Source: JACPVF01 sp964502095
GTDB lineage: Bacteria; Chloroflexota; Anaerolineae; Anaerolineales; Villigracilaceae
Length of the DNA: 64,000 nucleotides
Assembly (NCBI GenBank): GCA_964502095.1
Contig: CAZCUF010000001.1
Coordinates: forward strand, 1-64,000
Direction: 5' to 3'
Under the pieces are notes generated by a model. It was not told the DNA's origin and ran no database searches. It worked only from the letters and a program-made list of their open reading frames with translations. Shown here in pieces: positions 1 through 8,978 of this stretch. Position 1 is the first letter of the stretch; each line of letters begins with the position of its first letter. The position numbers were made by a program, and so were the translations under genes.

Positions 1-86
1 AAATATTCCTTCCATATTACTGACTTCGTTCACTCACCATTTTAGCCACTCCCTTTGGCCTCCGTTTCATTCATTATTGAAACAAA

Positions 87-97
87 TGTGCTATAAT
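87..97 (+). promoter_or_regulatory. extended -10 promoter of uvrA
   Basis: An extended -10 element (TG-C-TATAAT, hexamer at 92-97) lies 29 nt upstream of the uvrA ATG. No good -35 is visible at normal spacing, which is acceptable for an extended -10. Nothing else recognisable is present in the first 126 bases. Confidence 0.5.
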
Positions 98-126
98 CAA
101 TCCATCCTCCCAAAGCAGGTTTATAC

Positions 127-3024
127 ATGACATCGAATTCAATCCGCGTGGTTGGGGCACGCGTGCACAACTTGAAGAACATCACCGTGGAGATTCCGCG
201 CGATAAGCTGGTAGTCATCACCGGGTTATCGGGGTCGGGAAAATCCTCGCTGGCGTTCGATACGATTTTCGCCGAGGGCCAGAGGCGTTACGTTGAGTCG
301 CTTTCAGCCTACGCGCGTCAATTCATCGGGCAGATGGACAAACCCGATGTGGACTATATCGAAGGACTCTCCCCCGCCGTTTCCATCGACCAGAAATCCA
401 CGAGTCATAATCCCCGCTCCACAGTTGGCACCGTTACCGAAATTTACGACTACATGCGGTTGTTATACGCGCGGGTCGGTGTGCCGCACTGCCCAATCTG
501 CGGGCGCGAAGTGGTCAAACAATCGGCGCAGGAAATCGTGGACGCAGTTGAAAAACTGCCGGAAGCCAGCCGCGTTCTGATCCTTGCCCCGCTCGTGCGC
601 GGACGTAAAGGCACGTATCAGGCCATCTTCGAGGAGATTCGCAAATCCGGTTTCTCGCGCGCCCGCGTGGACGGCGAAGTGCACGGCCTGGACGATGAGA
701 TCAGCCTCGACCGCTACAAACAGCACACCATCGAAGCCGTGGTGGACCGCCTCGTTATCAATCATCCCGAGGAAAAGGAAGAGCGTAAGTCCGCCCGCAC
801 GCGGCTGACCGATTCCATCGAAACCGCGCTTAAATTCGGCGAAGGCTACATCACGATCAACCTGGTGGACAAGAAGGAAGACATCAACTTCTCCGAACAC
901 CTCGCCTGCCCGGTACATGGCATCAGCATTCCGGAGATCGAACCGCGCACCTTCTCATTTAACACGCCGCACGGCGCCTGCCCGGATTGTCAGGGCCTCG
1001 GCTCCAAGCTCGAGATCGACCCCGACCGCATCATCCCGGATATGGATCGCTCGTTGAATGAGGGCGCCATTGCCGCGATGGAATGGAGCGGCCCGAAGGA
1101 AGAGGGCGGCTATTACTGGCAGTCCTTGCAGGCCGCGGCCAAACATTACAAGATCGATCTCGATAAACCCGTCGGCGAGCTCACCAAGGAACAATTGAAC
1201 ATTGTTCTGTACGGCACCGGCGAAAAACAAATCCAGATGGAATATCACAACGCCAACGGTAATGATTTTAAGTTCAGCCGCGCTTTCGAAGGCGTGATCA
1301 CCAATCTCGAACGGCGTTATCGCGAGACAAATTCAGAATTCATCCGCGAAAAGATCAGCGAATTCATGTCGGACCGCCCCTGCCCAACCTGCAAGGGACA
1401 ACGCCTGCGCCCCGAAGCCATCGCGGTGACTGTGGACGATGTCAACATCGTTCAGGCCACCACCTGGCCGGTCAACCGGACGTTGGAATGGGTGCAAAAA
1501 CTATCAGGTTCCAAATCCCCGCTGACGGCGCGCCAGAAAGCCATCGCTGAACGCATCCTGAAGGAAATCACCGAACGATTGGGCTTCCTGGTTAATGTGG
1601 GGCTTGATTACCTAACCCTCCGTCGTTCCGCCGCGACGCTCTCCGGCGGCGAGGCACAGCGCATTCGGCTTGCGACTCAGGTCGGCTCGCGCCTGGTCGG
1701 CGTGTTGTACGTGCTGGACGAACCCTCCATCGGTTTGCATCCGCGCGACAATACACGCCTGCTCAATACGCTCAAAGGTTTACGCGATTTGGGCAATACG
1801 GTCCTGGTTGTGGAACACGATGACGAAACGATTCGCGCCGCCGATTGGATTGTGGACCTCGGTCCCGCCGCGGGTGAACATGGCGGACGTTTGATCGCGG
1901 AGGGGACACCAAAACAGATTCTAGCGCACCCAAAGTCCCTGACCGGAGCCTATCTCTCGGGGCGCAAACAGATCGAGGTCCCGAAAAAGAGGCGTGAAGG
2001 GAACGGCAAACATCTCACGATCGTCGGCGCACGCGCCAATAACTTAAAGAATATCAACGTCAATATTCCGCTGGGCAAACTGGTTTGCATCACCGGCGTG
2101 AGCGGCTCAGGCAAATCCACATTGATGACGGACGTTTTATACGGCGCGCTGGCCTCGAAGCTGATGGGAGCGCGCGTTCAAGCAGGCGAACATGAACGAA
2201 TCGAGGGCGTGGACCTGCTCGATAAGATCATCAACATCGACCAATCGCCGATCGGCCGCACACCGCGTTCGAACCCGGGTACCTATACGGGCCTGTTCGA
2301 TGAGATACGCAAACTATTTGCCGAACTGCCGGAAAGCAAAGTGCGCGGCTACAAGCCGGGACGATTCTCGTTCAATGTGCATGGCGGACGCTGTGAAGCC
2401 TGCCAGGGACAGGGCGAATTGCGCATCGAAATGCAATTCCTGCCGGATGTGTATGTGCCGTGCGATGTGTGTCATGGGACGCGCTTCAACCGCGAGACCT
2501 TGCAGGTGAAATTCCGCGATCAATATAATATTGCGGATGTGCTGGATATGACCGTTGATCAGGCGTTGGAAGAATTCAAGAATTATCCGCACATGGCGGG
2601 CAAATTAAAATTACTGCAGGAGGTTGGGCTGGGGTATGTGAAAGTCGGTCAGCCGGCCACCACGCTTTCAGGTGGCGAAGCGCAACGCGTTAAACTAGCC
2701 AAAGAGCTTTCGCGCCGCGCCACCGGGCGCACATTGTATGTTTTGGACGAGCCGTCGGTTGGCTTGCACGCGGCGGATGTGCATAAACTGATCGAAGTAC
2801 TGCAAAGACTGGTCGAAGCAGGTAATTCGGTGCTGATCATCGAACATAATCTGGATATCGTCAAAGTTGCGGACTGGCTGATCGATCTCGGCCCGGAAGG
2901 CGGCGAGCGCGGCGGCGAACTGATCGCGGAGGGCACGCCCGAACAAGTCATGAAGATCAAGGCTTCTTATACAGGTCAATTCCTAAAAGAGCATTTAAAG
3001 ATGAAAATGAAAACAGCCGGATAG
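127..3024 (+). CDS. uvrA: excinuclease ABC subunit A (UvrA)
   Basis: This is the damage-recognition ATPase of nucleotide excision repair, which loads UvrB onto lesions. The 965-residue length is normal for the family. Both ABC modules are complete: Walker A GLSGSGKS near residue 33 and GVSGSGKS in the second half, and two signature motifs LSGGEAQR. Zinc-binding CxxC pairs are visible (CPICG, CPDCQGLG, CPTCKGQ, and CEACQGQG paired with CDVCHG). The ATG at 127 opens on the expected N-terminal sequence, with only a weak AGCAGG ahead of it. It appears monocistronic, from its own extended -10 promoter. Confidence 0.97.
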   Translation: MTSNSIRVVGARVHNLKNITVEIPRDKLVVITGLSGSGKSSLAFDTIFAEGQRRYVESLSAYARQFIGQMDKPDVDYIEGLSPAVSIDQKSTSHNPRSTVGTVTEIYDYMRLLYARVGVPHCPICGREVVKQSAQEIVDAVEKLPEASRVLILAPLVRGRKGTYQAIFEEIRKSGFSRARVDGEVHGLDDEISLDRYKQHTIEAVVDRLVINHPEEKEERKSARTRLTDSIETALKFGEGYITINLVDKKEDINFSEHLACPVHGISIPEIEPRTFSFNTPHGACPDCQGLGSKLEIDPDRIIPDMDRSLNEGAIAAMEWSGPKEEGGYYWQSLQAAAKHYKIDLDKPVGELTKEQLNIVLYGTGEKQIQMEYHNANGNDFKFSRAFEGVITNLERRYRETNSEFIREKISEFMSDRPCPTCKGQRLRPEAIAVTVDDVNIVQATTWPVNRTLEWVQKLSGSKSPLTARQKAIAERILKEITERLGFLVNVGLDYLTLRRSAATLSGGEAQRIRLATQVGSRLVGVLYVLDEPSIGLHPRDNTRLLNTLKGLRDLGNTVLVVEHDDETIRAADWIVDLGPAAGEHGGRLIAEGTPKQILAHPKSLTGAYLSGRKQIEVPKKRREGNGKHLTIVGARANNLKNINVNIPLGKLVCITGVSGSGKSTLMTDVLYGALASKLMGARVQAGEHERIEGVDLLDKIINIDQSPIGRTPRSNPGTYTGLFDEIRKLFAELPESKVRGYKPGRFSFNVHGGRCEACQGQGELRIEMQFLPDVYVPCDVCHGTRFNRETLQVKFRDQYNIADVLDMTVDQALEEFKNYPHMAGKLKLLQEVGLGYVKVGQPATTLSGGEAQRVKLAKELSRRATGRTLYVLDEPSVGLHAADVHKLIEVLQRLVEAGNSVLIIEHNLDIVKVADWLIDLGPEGGERGGELIAEGTPEQVMKIKASYTGQFLKEHLKMKMKTAG

Positions 3025-3179
3025 AAAGGGGCAATTTGTATCCGTACAATCTGCGCCGATGTCCACAGAGGCATCGAGCGGCCGGATTAAACTTCCCTGA
3101 AAATTATTGAAAGTTCAGGTAGAATTATGAGCAACGCGGGCGGGAACTTTGAATGCGCCAGCGCGGAAAAGGATTTTGC

Positions 3180-3935
3180 ATGGATAAATCATCTTCCACC
3201 TCAAGCGTCATCCAGTCCTATCGCAGAAGAAGGCAACAGCGCGGCCCTTTCTTGATTTACGGCGCCGCAGTTTTACTGGTTCTGATCGGCATCATCTTGT
3301 TGGTGATCTGGCTGATCGGGCCAAGCAAACCGTTGAACTCCTTGTTCGCCACTGATACCCCCACTCCGAGCATTACACCCTCGCCAACAAGCACCTCCAC
3401 ACCCACCGAGACCCCGACCGTTACACTGACGGCCACCGAAACCATGACTGCCACACCAGGCTCGCCCTTCACTTATACCGTGCAGGAAGGCGATTCGCTG
3501 ACCGTAATCTCGACCAAATTCAATCTCGGCGATAAAGGTATTCCGCTGATCCTGTTACTCAATCCGTTCAACGCGGCTTCCGGCGCGGGCATTGACCCAA
3601 CCACGCAAATCGTCTATCCGGGGCAACAGATCACGATTCCAAACCCGGATATGCAATTACCCACCTCCACTCCAATCCCGCCGGACCTGCCGCGTGGCAC
3701 CAAACTAACTTATGTGGTTCAGGCCGGAGACTCGCTGGCCGGCATTGCCGCCAAATTCAACAGCACACTCGACGATATCGTCAAAGCTAACGATCTGGCC
3801 GACCCCAACGCGATCTACGTCGGCCAGCAATTGACCATCCCGGTCAACATGGTTACGCCCACAGCCACCCGTCCGCCTTCCAGCACGCCCAAAGTTACGA
3901 ACACGCCCAGCCCCAGCGCGACGGCAACGCCTTAA
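3180..3935 (+). CDS. membrane-anchored protein with two LysM domains
   Basis: This 251-residue protein probably binds peptidoglycan outside the cell. A single hydrophobic segment at about residues 25-45 acts as an uncleaved anchor. A Ser/Thr/Pro linker follows, then two LysM modules (FTYTVQEGDSL and LTYVVQAGDSL) separated and tailed by more Thr/Pro linker. I chose the ATG at 3180 because AAAGGA sits just upstream, whereas an in-frame ATG at 3153 has no such site. No catalytic domain is present, so a scaffold or wall-attachment role is inferred. It ends at a strong terminator. Confidence 0.8.
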   Translation: MDKSSSTSSVIQSYRRRRQQRGPFLIYGAAVLLVLIGIILLVIWLIGPSKPLNSLFATDTPTPSITPSPTSTSTPTETPTVTLTATETMTATPGSPFTYTVQEGDSLTVISTKFNLGDKGIPLILLLNPFNAASGAGIDPTTQIVYPGQQITIPNPDMQLPTSTPIPPDLPRGTKLTYVVQAGDSLAGIAAKFNSTLDDIVKANDLADPNAIYVGQQLTIPVNMVTPTATRPPSSTPKVTNTPSPSATATP

Positions 3936-3942
3936 TTTCTCG

Positions 3943-3976
3943 AACTCCCGGCTTTATCTGAAACCGGGAGTTTTTT
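3943..3976 (+). terminator. intrinsic terminator after LysM gene
   Basis: A 9-bp perfect stem (AACTCCCGG / CCGGGAGTT) with a 12-nt loop is followed by a run of T, just after the LysM stop codon. Confidence 0.85.
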
Positions 3977-4055
3977 CTGGACAAATCCATCGCTCTCATG
4001 TAAAATAACTCGCTGTCATTAAAAGAGAAAGGCAAGATTATTTTGGAGGAAGACC

Positions 4056-4451
4056 TTGGCTAACATTAAGTCTCAAATTAAACGCAATCGCCAGAACGAG
4101 AAACGCCGCCTGCGCAACCGTACCTTTCGCGGCGCGGCACGCACCGCAGTGAATCAGGCGCGTACCGCCATTCAGAGCAACAAGCCTGATACGAAAGAAG
4201 CCGTTCTGCGCGCCATCAGCATGCTCGATACAGCCGCCGAACGCGGCGTGATCCACCCGAACAATGCCGCCCGCCGCAAGAGCCGTTTGATGAAGCGTCT
4301 GGCCGCTTTTAATTCCAGCGATTCGGGCAAGGCGGTTGAAACGAAGGCCAAACCCGCAGTGGAAGAACCCGAAGCGAAGAAGCCCGCCGCGAAAAAAGCT
4401 ACAGCGACCAAGAAGGCCGCCGCCAAGAAAGCCGCGGCCAAGTCCAAGTAA
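4056..4451 (+). CDS. rpsT: 30S ribosomal protein S20 with long Lys/Ala tail
   Basis: S20 binds 16S rRNA early in 30S assembly. The core (ANIKSQIKRNRQNEKRR through the helical bundle) is typical. At 131 residues the protein is about 40 longer than usual because of an Ala/Lys-rich tail with repeated AAKK units, like a histone H1 tail. The start is a TTG at 4056, supported by GGAGGA six bases upstream and by the next codons (ANIKSQ) matching the conserved S20 N-terminus. A -10-like TAAAAT at 4001-4006 and a following terminator make it a single-gene unit. Confidence 0.95.
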   Translation: MANIKSQIKRNRQNEKRRLRNRTFRGAARTAVNQARTAIQSNKPDTKEAVLRAISMLDTAAERGVIHPNNAARRKSRLMKRLAAFNSSDSGKAVETKAKPAVEEPEAKKPAAKKATATKKAAAKKAAAKSK

Positions 4452-4474
4452 GCCAGCCGCCTATATTCGGATTC

Positions 4475-4511
4475 AACGGGAGTCTTCGGCATATTCGAGA
4501 CTCCCGTTTTT
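4475..4511 (+). terminator. intrinsic terminator after rpsT
   Basis: An 11-bp stem (AACGGGAGTCT / AGACTCCCGTT) with a 12-nt loop runs into five T. The argS -10 box begins nine bases further on. Confidence 0.85.
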
Positions 4512-4516
4512 GTTGC

Positions 4517-4525
4517 TGATATAAT
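4517..4525 (+). promoter_or_regulatory. extended -10 promoter of argS
   Basis: TG-A-TATAAT at 4517-4525 ends only 8 nt before the argS ATG, so transcription would start at or one to two bases before the start codon. Confidence 0.6.
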
Positions 4526-4533
4526 CCTTCACA

Positions 4534-6348
4534 ATGTTCACCGATTTACAACAAGTCATCGAAGACAAGATCAGGGCCTATTGCGCCGCGCACGAGATCA
4601 CAGCCGCGCCGCTTAAATGGACGGCGATTCCGTTCGCGGGCGAATGGGGCATATCCACTTCGTTCTTTCAGACCGCGGCAGACGAAGCGCGGAGCGGAAA
4701 AAAGATTCAGGTGCCGGCACGCGCCCAGGAAATCGCCGAGCAAGTCAAAATCCAGATCGGAAGCGTGGAAGGGGTCAGCCGCGTGGACGCGGTGAAAGGC
4801 TATCTCAATATCTATTTCGAGACGTCTGCTTATGCGCGCCGCGTGGTGGATGAAATCCTGATCGCCAGTGCCGATTACGGGCGCGGCCATCCCAAAGGCG
4901 AGCGGGTGATGGTGGAGTATGCCCAGCCGAACACGCACCATTCGTTCCATATCGGGCATTACCGCAATACGATTCTCGGCGAGGCGCTGGCGCGGCTGGT
5001 GGAGTTCGCAGGCTTCGAGACGATCCGCGCTTCCTATCCCGGCGATATCGGACTCGGCGTTATCACCATCGTATGGGCGTACGACAAATTTTATAAAGGG
5101 CAGGAACCTTCCGGCATTCACGAGCGCGGACAATGGTTATTGAAAATTTACATCGAAGCGACCGCCATGCTCGAGCCGAAAGAAAACGAAACTCCCGAGG
5201 AAAAAGAGCGGCGCGAGACGTACGACGCTGAACGCCGCGAGATGTATCGCAAATGGGACGCGGGGGACCCGTATGTGCGCGGTCTATGGTCGAAGACGCG
5301 CGAATGGAGCCTGGAAGAACTGCGCGATATTCTGCGCATTCTCGATGTGCAGATGAACGTCTGGTTCTTCGAATCGGATGTGGACGAATCGGCAAAGCAA
5401 ATCGTCGAGGAGTTGATTCAAAAAGGGATCGCCGATGACGAACGTCCGCAGGGCGGCGCGGTGATCGTGAAAATCGACGAGAAGCTCGGACTCACCAAGG
5501 AAAAATATCGCACGAATGTGATCCTGCGGCGCGACGGCACAACGTTGTATCTCACCAAGGACCTGGCGCTGGCCAAAGTCAAGTTCGAGCAGTATCACGT
5601 GGACCGCTCGATTTATGTGGTGGACGTTCGGCAGTCCCTGCACTTACAGCAGGCATTCGCCATTTTGCGATTATGGGGATTCAAGCAGGCGGAAAAATGC
5701 CACCATCTCGGTTACGGATTTGTGAGCCTGCCGGAAGGCGCCATGTCCGCGCGGCGCGGACGCGTGGTGCTGTTCAAGGATGTGATGGATGAAGCCGTCC
5801 GTCGCGTGCTGGCGGTTGAATCCGAGAAGGCGCCGGAGATGAGCGAGGCGGAACGGAAGAAGGCCGCGCAACAGGTCGGCCTCGGCGCGCTGGCGTATTC
5901 GATGCTCTCAGTGGACAACAACAAGGACATCACTTTCGACATCGACGCGGCGCTCTCCTTCGACGGGCGGACTGGGCCGTACATTCAAAATGCGTACGTC
6001 AGAGCGAACAGTATTTTACGGAAAGCGCAAGCGGCGGGCTTTGAACCGCGGGCCGCGCATTACGCATTCGACTACGAATTGGGCAAACATGAGATCGAAT
6101 TGATCGAACAACTGACGCGTTTGCCGGATGCCGTACAACAAGCCGCGAATGAATATCGCCCAATGGTGATGGCGGCCTATGCTTATGATCTGGCGGACGC
6201 TTTCCACTCGTTCTATCATGCCGTACCCGTCCTGCAGAGTGAAAACGAAAAGATTCGCACCGCCCGCCTGCATCTGGTCGCGGCGGCGAAGCAGGCGCTC
6301 GCCAATGCCCTGCGCTTGCTGGATATTCAGGCGCCGGATGTCATGTGA
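4534..6348 (+). CDS. argS: arginyl-tRNA synthetase
   Basis: This class I enzyme charges tRNA-Arg. The 604 residues comprise the ArgRS-specific N-terminal domain (about 1-110), the catalytic core with the HIGH motif (FHIGHYRN) and a relaxed KMSK-type loop (GAMSARRG), and a C-terminal DALR anticodon-binding domain (from about 475, with FDGRTGPYIQNAY near its start). No Shine-Dalgarno is visible, and the -10 box lies 8 nt before the ATG, so the mRNA is probably leaderless. It is followed 36 nt later by an arginine-deiminase-like gene on the same strand. Confidence 0.97.
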   Translation: MFTDLQQVIEDKIRAYCAAHEITAAPLKWTAIPFAGEWGISTSFFQTAADEARSGKKIQVPARAQEIAEQVKIQIGSVEGVSRVDAVKGYLNIYFETSAYARRVVDEILIASADYGRGHPKGERVMVEYAQPNTHHSFHIGHYRNTILGEALARLVEFAGFETIRASYPGDIGLGVITIVWAYDKFYKGQEPSGIHERGQWLLKIYIEATAMLEPKENETPEEKERRETYDAERREMYRKWDAGDPYVRGLWSKTREWSLEELRDILRILDVQMNVWFFESDVDESAKQIVEELIQKGIADDERPQGGAVIVKIDEKLGLTKEKYRTNVILRRDGTTLYLTKDLALAKVKFEQYHVDRSIYVVDVRQSLHLQQAFAILRLWGFKQAEKCHHLGYGFVSLPEGAMSARRGRVVLFKDVMDEAVRRVLAVESEKAPEMSEAERKKAAQQVGLGALAYSMLSVDNNKDITFDIDAALSFDGRTGPYIQNAYVRANSILRKAQAAGFEPRAAHYAFDYELGKHEIELIEQLTRLPDAVQQAANEYRPMVMAAYAYDLADAFHSFYHAVPVLQSENEKIRTARLHLVAAAKQALANALRLLDIQAPDVM

Positions 6349-6384
6349 CCGCTGTCCCATTTCAAACCAACCGAGGTGACGAGA

Positions 6385-7647
6385 ATGCAAATTGATCAGG
6401 GCGGGCGCGTCCATTTATTGAGCGAAGTCGCGCGGTTGAGGGAAGTTCTGGTTTGGGGCGAGCCGGGCGTGGAATCCCTGCTGGCGCAACTACTTCCAAA
6501 GGCCAGAAGCCTGTTCGTCAGTTATTACGAGGTAATCGAGGCGCGTGCGGAATTCCGCAATATGCAGGCGATGATCGAGAAGGAGGGGATTAAAGTCGTC
6601 CGCGTTAAAGACGCGGCGGCGCAATGTATGGACGGCGAGTTATCTCCCAATTTTCCACAATCCCTGCGCGAATTAGAAAGCCGGCTCCTTCAGCGGGCAG
6701 ACGAATATTACGAAACCTTCAAACAAGCCAAAGACAGTGAACTCGCCAACGCGGGGATTCGCCGTTCGATTGACGATGTTTATGCGGAAGTAAAAAAAGA
6801 TATTCGAAAGATACTCGCCGAGGACGTTCAACGTTACGGCGAAGACGCGGCGATTCGACTCAACCATCGGCTCAGCCTGTCCCATCCCCTGCCCCTCGCG
6901 AATATTTTCTATGGACGCGATCAATCGCAGGCGTTGATGGATAGAATCTTAATGACCAAACTCAAGTGGAATATCCGCCAGCCGGAAGTCGGCCTGTTCA
7001 AAGAGACATTAACCGCGCTGGGCTTCACAGACCTGACCGATGTGGAGCAGGGAACGCTCGAGGGCGGCGACGTTTACATTTTCAATGACACATGCTACAT
7101 CGGCGTAGGCGCGCGGACGACTTTTGCGGCGGTCGAGGATGTGTGCCGCAAGATGGGGGCGCTATTGGAAAGCCGCGGCATCCAAATCGTGGCAGTGGTC
7201 AACAAACGGCACGCGGACGAGGCGGATATCTACGACGCTCCGACCGATGAGCACATGCACATCATGCACCTCGATATGTTCTGGATGCCACTCAGCCGCA
7301 ACCTGGCCATGGCGTACAACGCGGAGATGGAACAACGCGAGGCCATTCGAGTCACTTTCAATGGCGGGCGGATCGTCACGGAAAAACTGGGGAGCTTCAA
7401 GCAGTTCCTGATCGACCAGGGCATCGAGACGCTCGAAATCAGCGAACAGGAACAGCGAAACTTTGCCACCAACCTGCTTAATCTCGGGAATGGGACGGTC
7501 ATTGTGGCTTTATCGAAAAACGAACGCGCGATTCGCGAACTTGAGTCGCGCGGGTTCCGCGTGGTGAGCGCGGAACTGAATAAATTGGTCGGCGGCGCGG
7601 GCGCCATCCACTGCCTGACCGCGCCGATCAAGCGCGGCGAGGAGTGA
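6385..7647 (+). CDS. arginine deiminase / amidinotransferase-family enzyme
   Basis: This protein belongs to the guanidino-group-modifying superfamily, which hydrolyses or transfers the guanidinium of arginine-like substrates. The expected catalytic positions are visible: an Asp in NIFYGRDQ, the Glu of EGGD, His and Asp in HIMHLDMFW, and the Cys in GAIHCLTAP near the C-terminus. The substrate is not settled; a variant arginine deiminase is the simplest reading. I chose the ATG at 6385 over a GTG at 6376 because GAGGTGA lies just upstream of the ATG. It probably reads on from argS, 36 nt away. Confidence 0.75.
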   Translation: MQIDQGGRVHLLSEVARLREVLVWGEPGVESLLAQLLPKARSLFVSYYEVIEARAEFRNMQAMIEKEGIKVVRVKDAAAQCMDGELSPNFPQSLRELESRLLQRADEYYETFKQAKDSELANAGIRRSIDDVYAEVKKDIRKILAEDVQRYGEDAAIRLNHRLSLSHPLPLANIFYGRDQSQALMDRILMTKLKWNIRQPEVGLFKETLTALGFTDLTDVEQGTLEGGDVYIFNDTCYIGVGARTTFAAVEDVCRKMGALLESRGIQIVAVVNKRHADEADIYDAPTDEHMHIMHLDMFWMPLSRNLAMAYNAEMEQREAIRVTFNGGRIVTEKLGSFKQFLIDQGIETLEISEQEQRNFATNLLNLGNGTVIVALSKNERAIRELESRGFRVVSAELNKLVGGAGAIHCLTAPIKRGEE

Positions 7648-7670
7648 CCCGTCTTTTTTATTTCTTCCGC

Positions 7671-7684
7671 TTCGCCATCAAGCC
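7671..7684. repeat. left 14-bp direct repeat flanking the insert
   Basis: TTCGCCATCAAGCC here is repeated exactly at 9010-9023, inside the 3' end of the radical SAM gene. Read on the minus strand, both copies encode AGLMA, and here the frame continues to a stop. This looks like a fragment duplicated when the segment between the copies arrived. Confidence 0.55.
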
Positions 7685-7803
7685 CGCGCTGGAAATGAGG
7701 GAAAATTCCGGGGCCCGCGGTGAAACAATCCTTACCATTCAAGCTAAAAACCAATCAAGACCAATAGTACACGGAAAACACGGAATAGATTAGGAAGAAG
7801 TAT

Positions 7804-8778
7804 ATGAAAAAAGTTTACCTCTGCGCCGTTTTATTTCTTATGACTGCCTGTTCTTCTCAACAAGCGCGGCCGACTCCAACTACAGCATTGACAACGACTC
7901 CGTCTGCAACGGCAACGCCAACGGCGACTGCTTCGCCAACGCCGACGGCGACCGTTACCCCAACCGAGACCCCCGTCAGACCCCCTGCCGTGGAAGTCCC
8001 CTTCGAAGTCAAAAACCTTGACCCCGACGGGAAGATCTACAAAGTAGAAGGCAATAACTTACTTAATGCAGACGGCACTATAGCCTACACCAAAGACGAA
8101 CAAGGAAAGTGGCAGCTTGTAAGGCTTAGGTACGGCAACTGGCAGGCAGTTACTCACCCCGAAACAATTTCAATGGCCGCTACAAGGTGCATAACAGAAA
8201 ACTCCCCTTGTGCCAAAAAAAGAACCTTGCCGCTTTATGGAAATATTCCAGGCTACCAGGTGGATACTGTTTCTTTGGGCGCGCTGGAGCGTGTGCCTTT
8301 TATTGACCCCAACACCAAAAAAGTTATAGGAACAAGCGACCAAGTGATGGTTAAGACCAAAGACCCAAATGGGAACGATGTTGTGTTTGGGTTTCAGGTA
8401 CAAATACTAAATAGTAGAGATAAAATCAGATCTACAATTAACGACAGTAACGCCCTACAACTTATAAACTACCTGGAAACCGGCTATTACCTAAACTCCG
8501 ACTATAACATTAAAACGCCGCAACAACTGGTAACCATTTTTGCCCCGGGGGCAGAAATGGATATGGTAATGTTGGACTCTTTGTCTGGGAAAAAAGTGAG
8601 ATCAATGCATTCCATCGTTCTGGAACTATATTTTGACAGATTTTACGCCAACCCCACATACTTAAAGAATTTAAAAAACTTTTTGGCTTTAGTAACAGGT
8701 ACTGGGGCCGAACCATTTGACCCTAATACTATATTTTTTACCTGGGGAGGTTGGTCGAAAGGTTTTAAAGACGATTAA
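7804..8778 (+). CDS. putative lipoprotein of unknown function
   Basis: A 324-residue secreted protein with a lipoprotein signal peptide: MKK start, hydrophobic core and lipobox LMTAC (Cys16). A Thr/Pro/Ala-rich linker follows at about residues 20-60, then a globular domain of about 260 residues that I do not recognise. The domain has a Cys pair (RCITENSPC) and aromatic-rich ends. Codon and base use are visibly more AT-rich than in neighbours, suggesting acquisition. AGGAAGAAG precedes the ATG. Lgt, needed for lipidation, is encoded 2.2 kb downstream. It ends tail-to-tail with a broken gene. Confidence 0.7.
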   Translation: MKKVYLCAVLFLMTACSSQQARPTPTTALTTTPSATATPTATASPTPTATVTPTETPVRPPAVEVPFEVKNLDPDGKIYKVEGNNLLNADGTIAYTKDEQGKWQLVRLRYGNWQAVTHPETISMAATRCITENSPCAKKRTLPLYGNIPGYQVDTVSLGALERVPFIDPNTKKVIGTSDQVMVKTKDPNGNDVVFGFQVQILNSRDKIRSTINDSNALQLINYLETGYYLNSDYNIKTPQQLVTIFAPGAEMDMVMLDSLSGKKVRSMHSIVLELYFDRFYANPTYLKNLKNFLALVTGTGAEPFDPNTIFFTWGGWSKGFKDD

Positions 8779-8785
8779 GCGGCTA

Positions 8786-8977
8786 TTATGGCTTTGCCCC
8801 AGGGGTAGCAGTTGGCATAATTAAGGTTACATTCAAAACTCTATACTTGTCGCTTTCGGTTTGGTAGGCAAGCCTTCCTCCTCCGTTAATAGTCCCCACC
8901 CAAACCAGCCAGCACTTGGAACTGCTGTCGGGGGAGTTTGGGTGCTCCCTGTCCACGCTAAAGGCGTCCACACTTAT
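8786..8977 (-). pseudogene. 3' fragment of an unknown gene, cut by the radical SAM gene
   Basis: About 64 codons on the minus strand end in PTATPGAKP before a stop at 8786. The frame has no credible start: upstream it runs straight into the 3' end of the radical SAM gene in a different phase, with only an internal GTG at 8971. Its base composition matches the lipoprotein gene, not the radical SAM gene. It is best read as the C-terminal remnant of a gene truncated at the right edge of an insert. A very small real protein from the GTG is less likely. Confidence 0.5.
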
Positions 8978-8978
8978 T

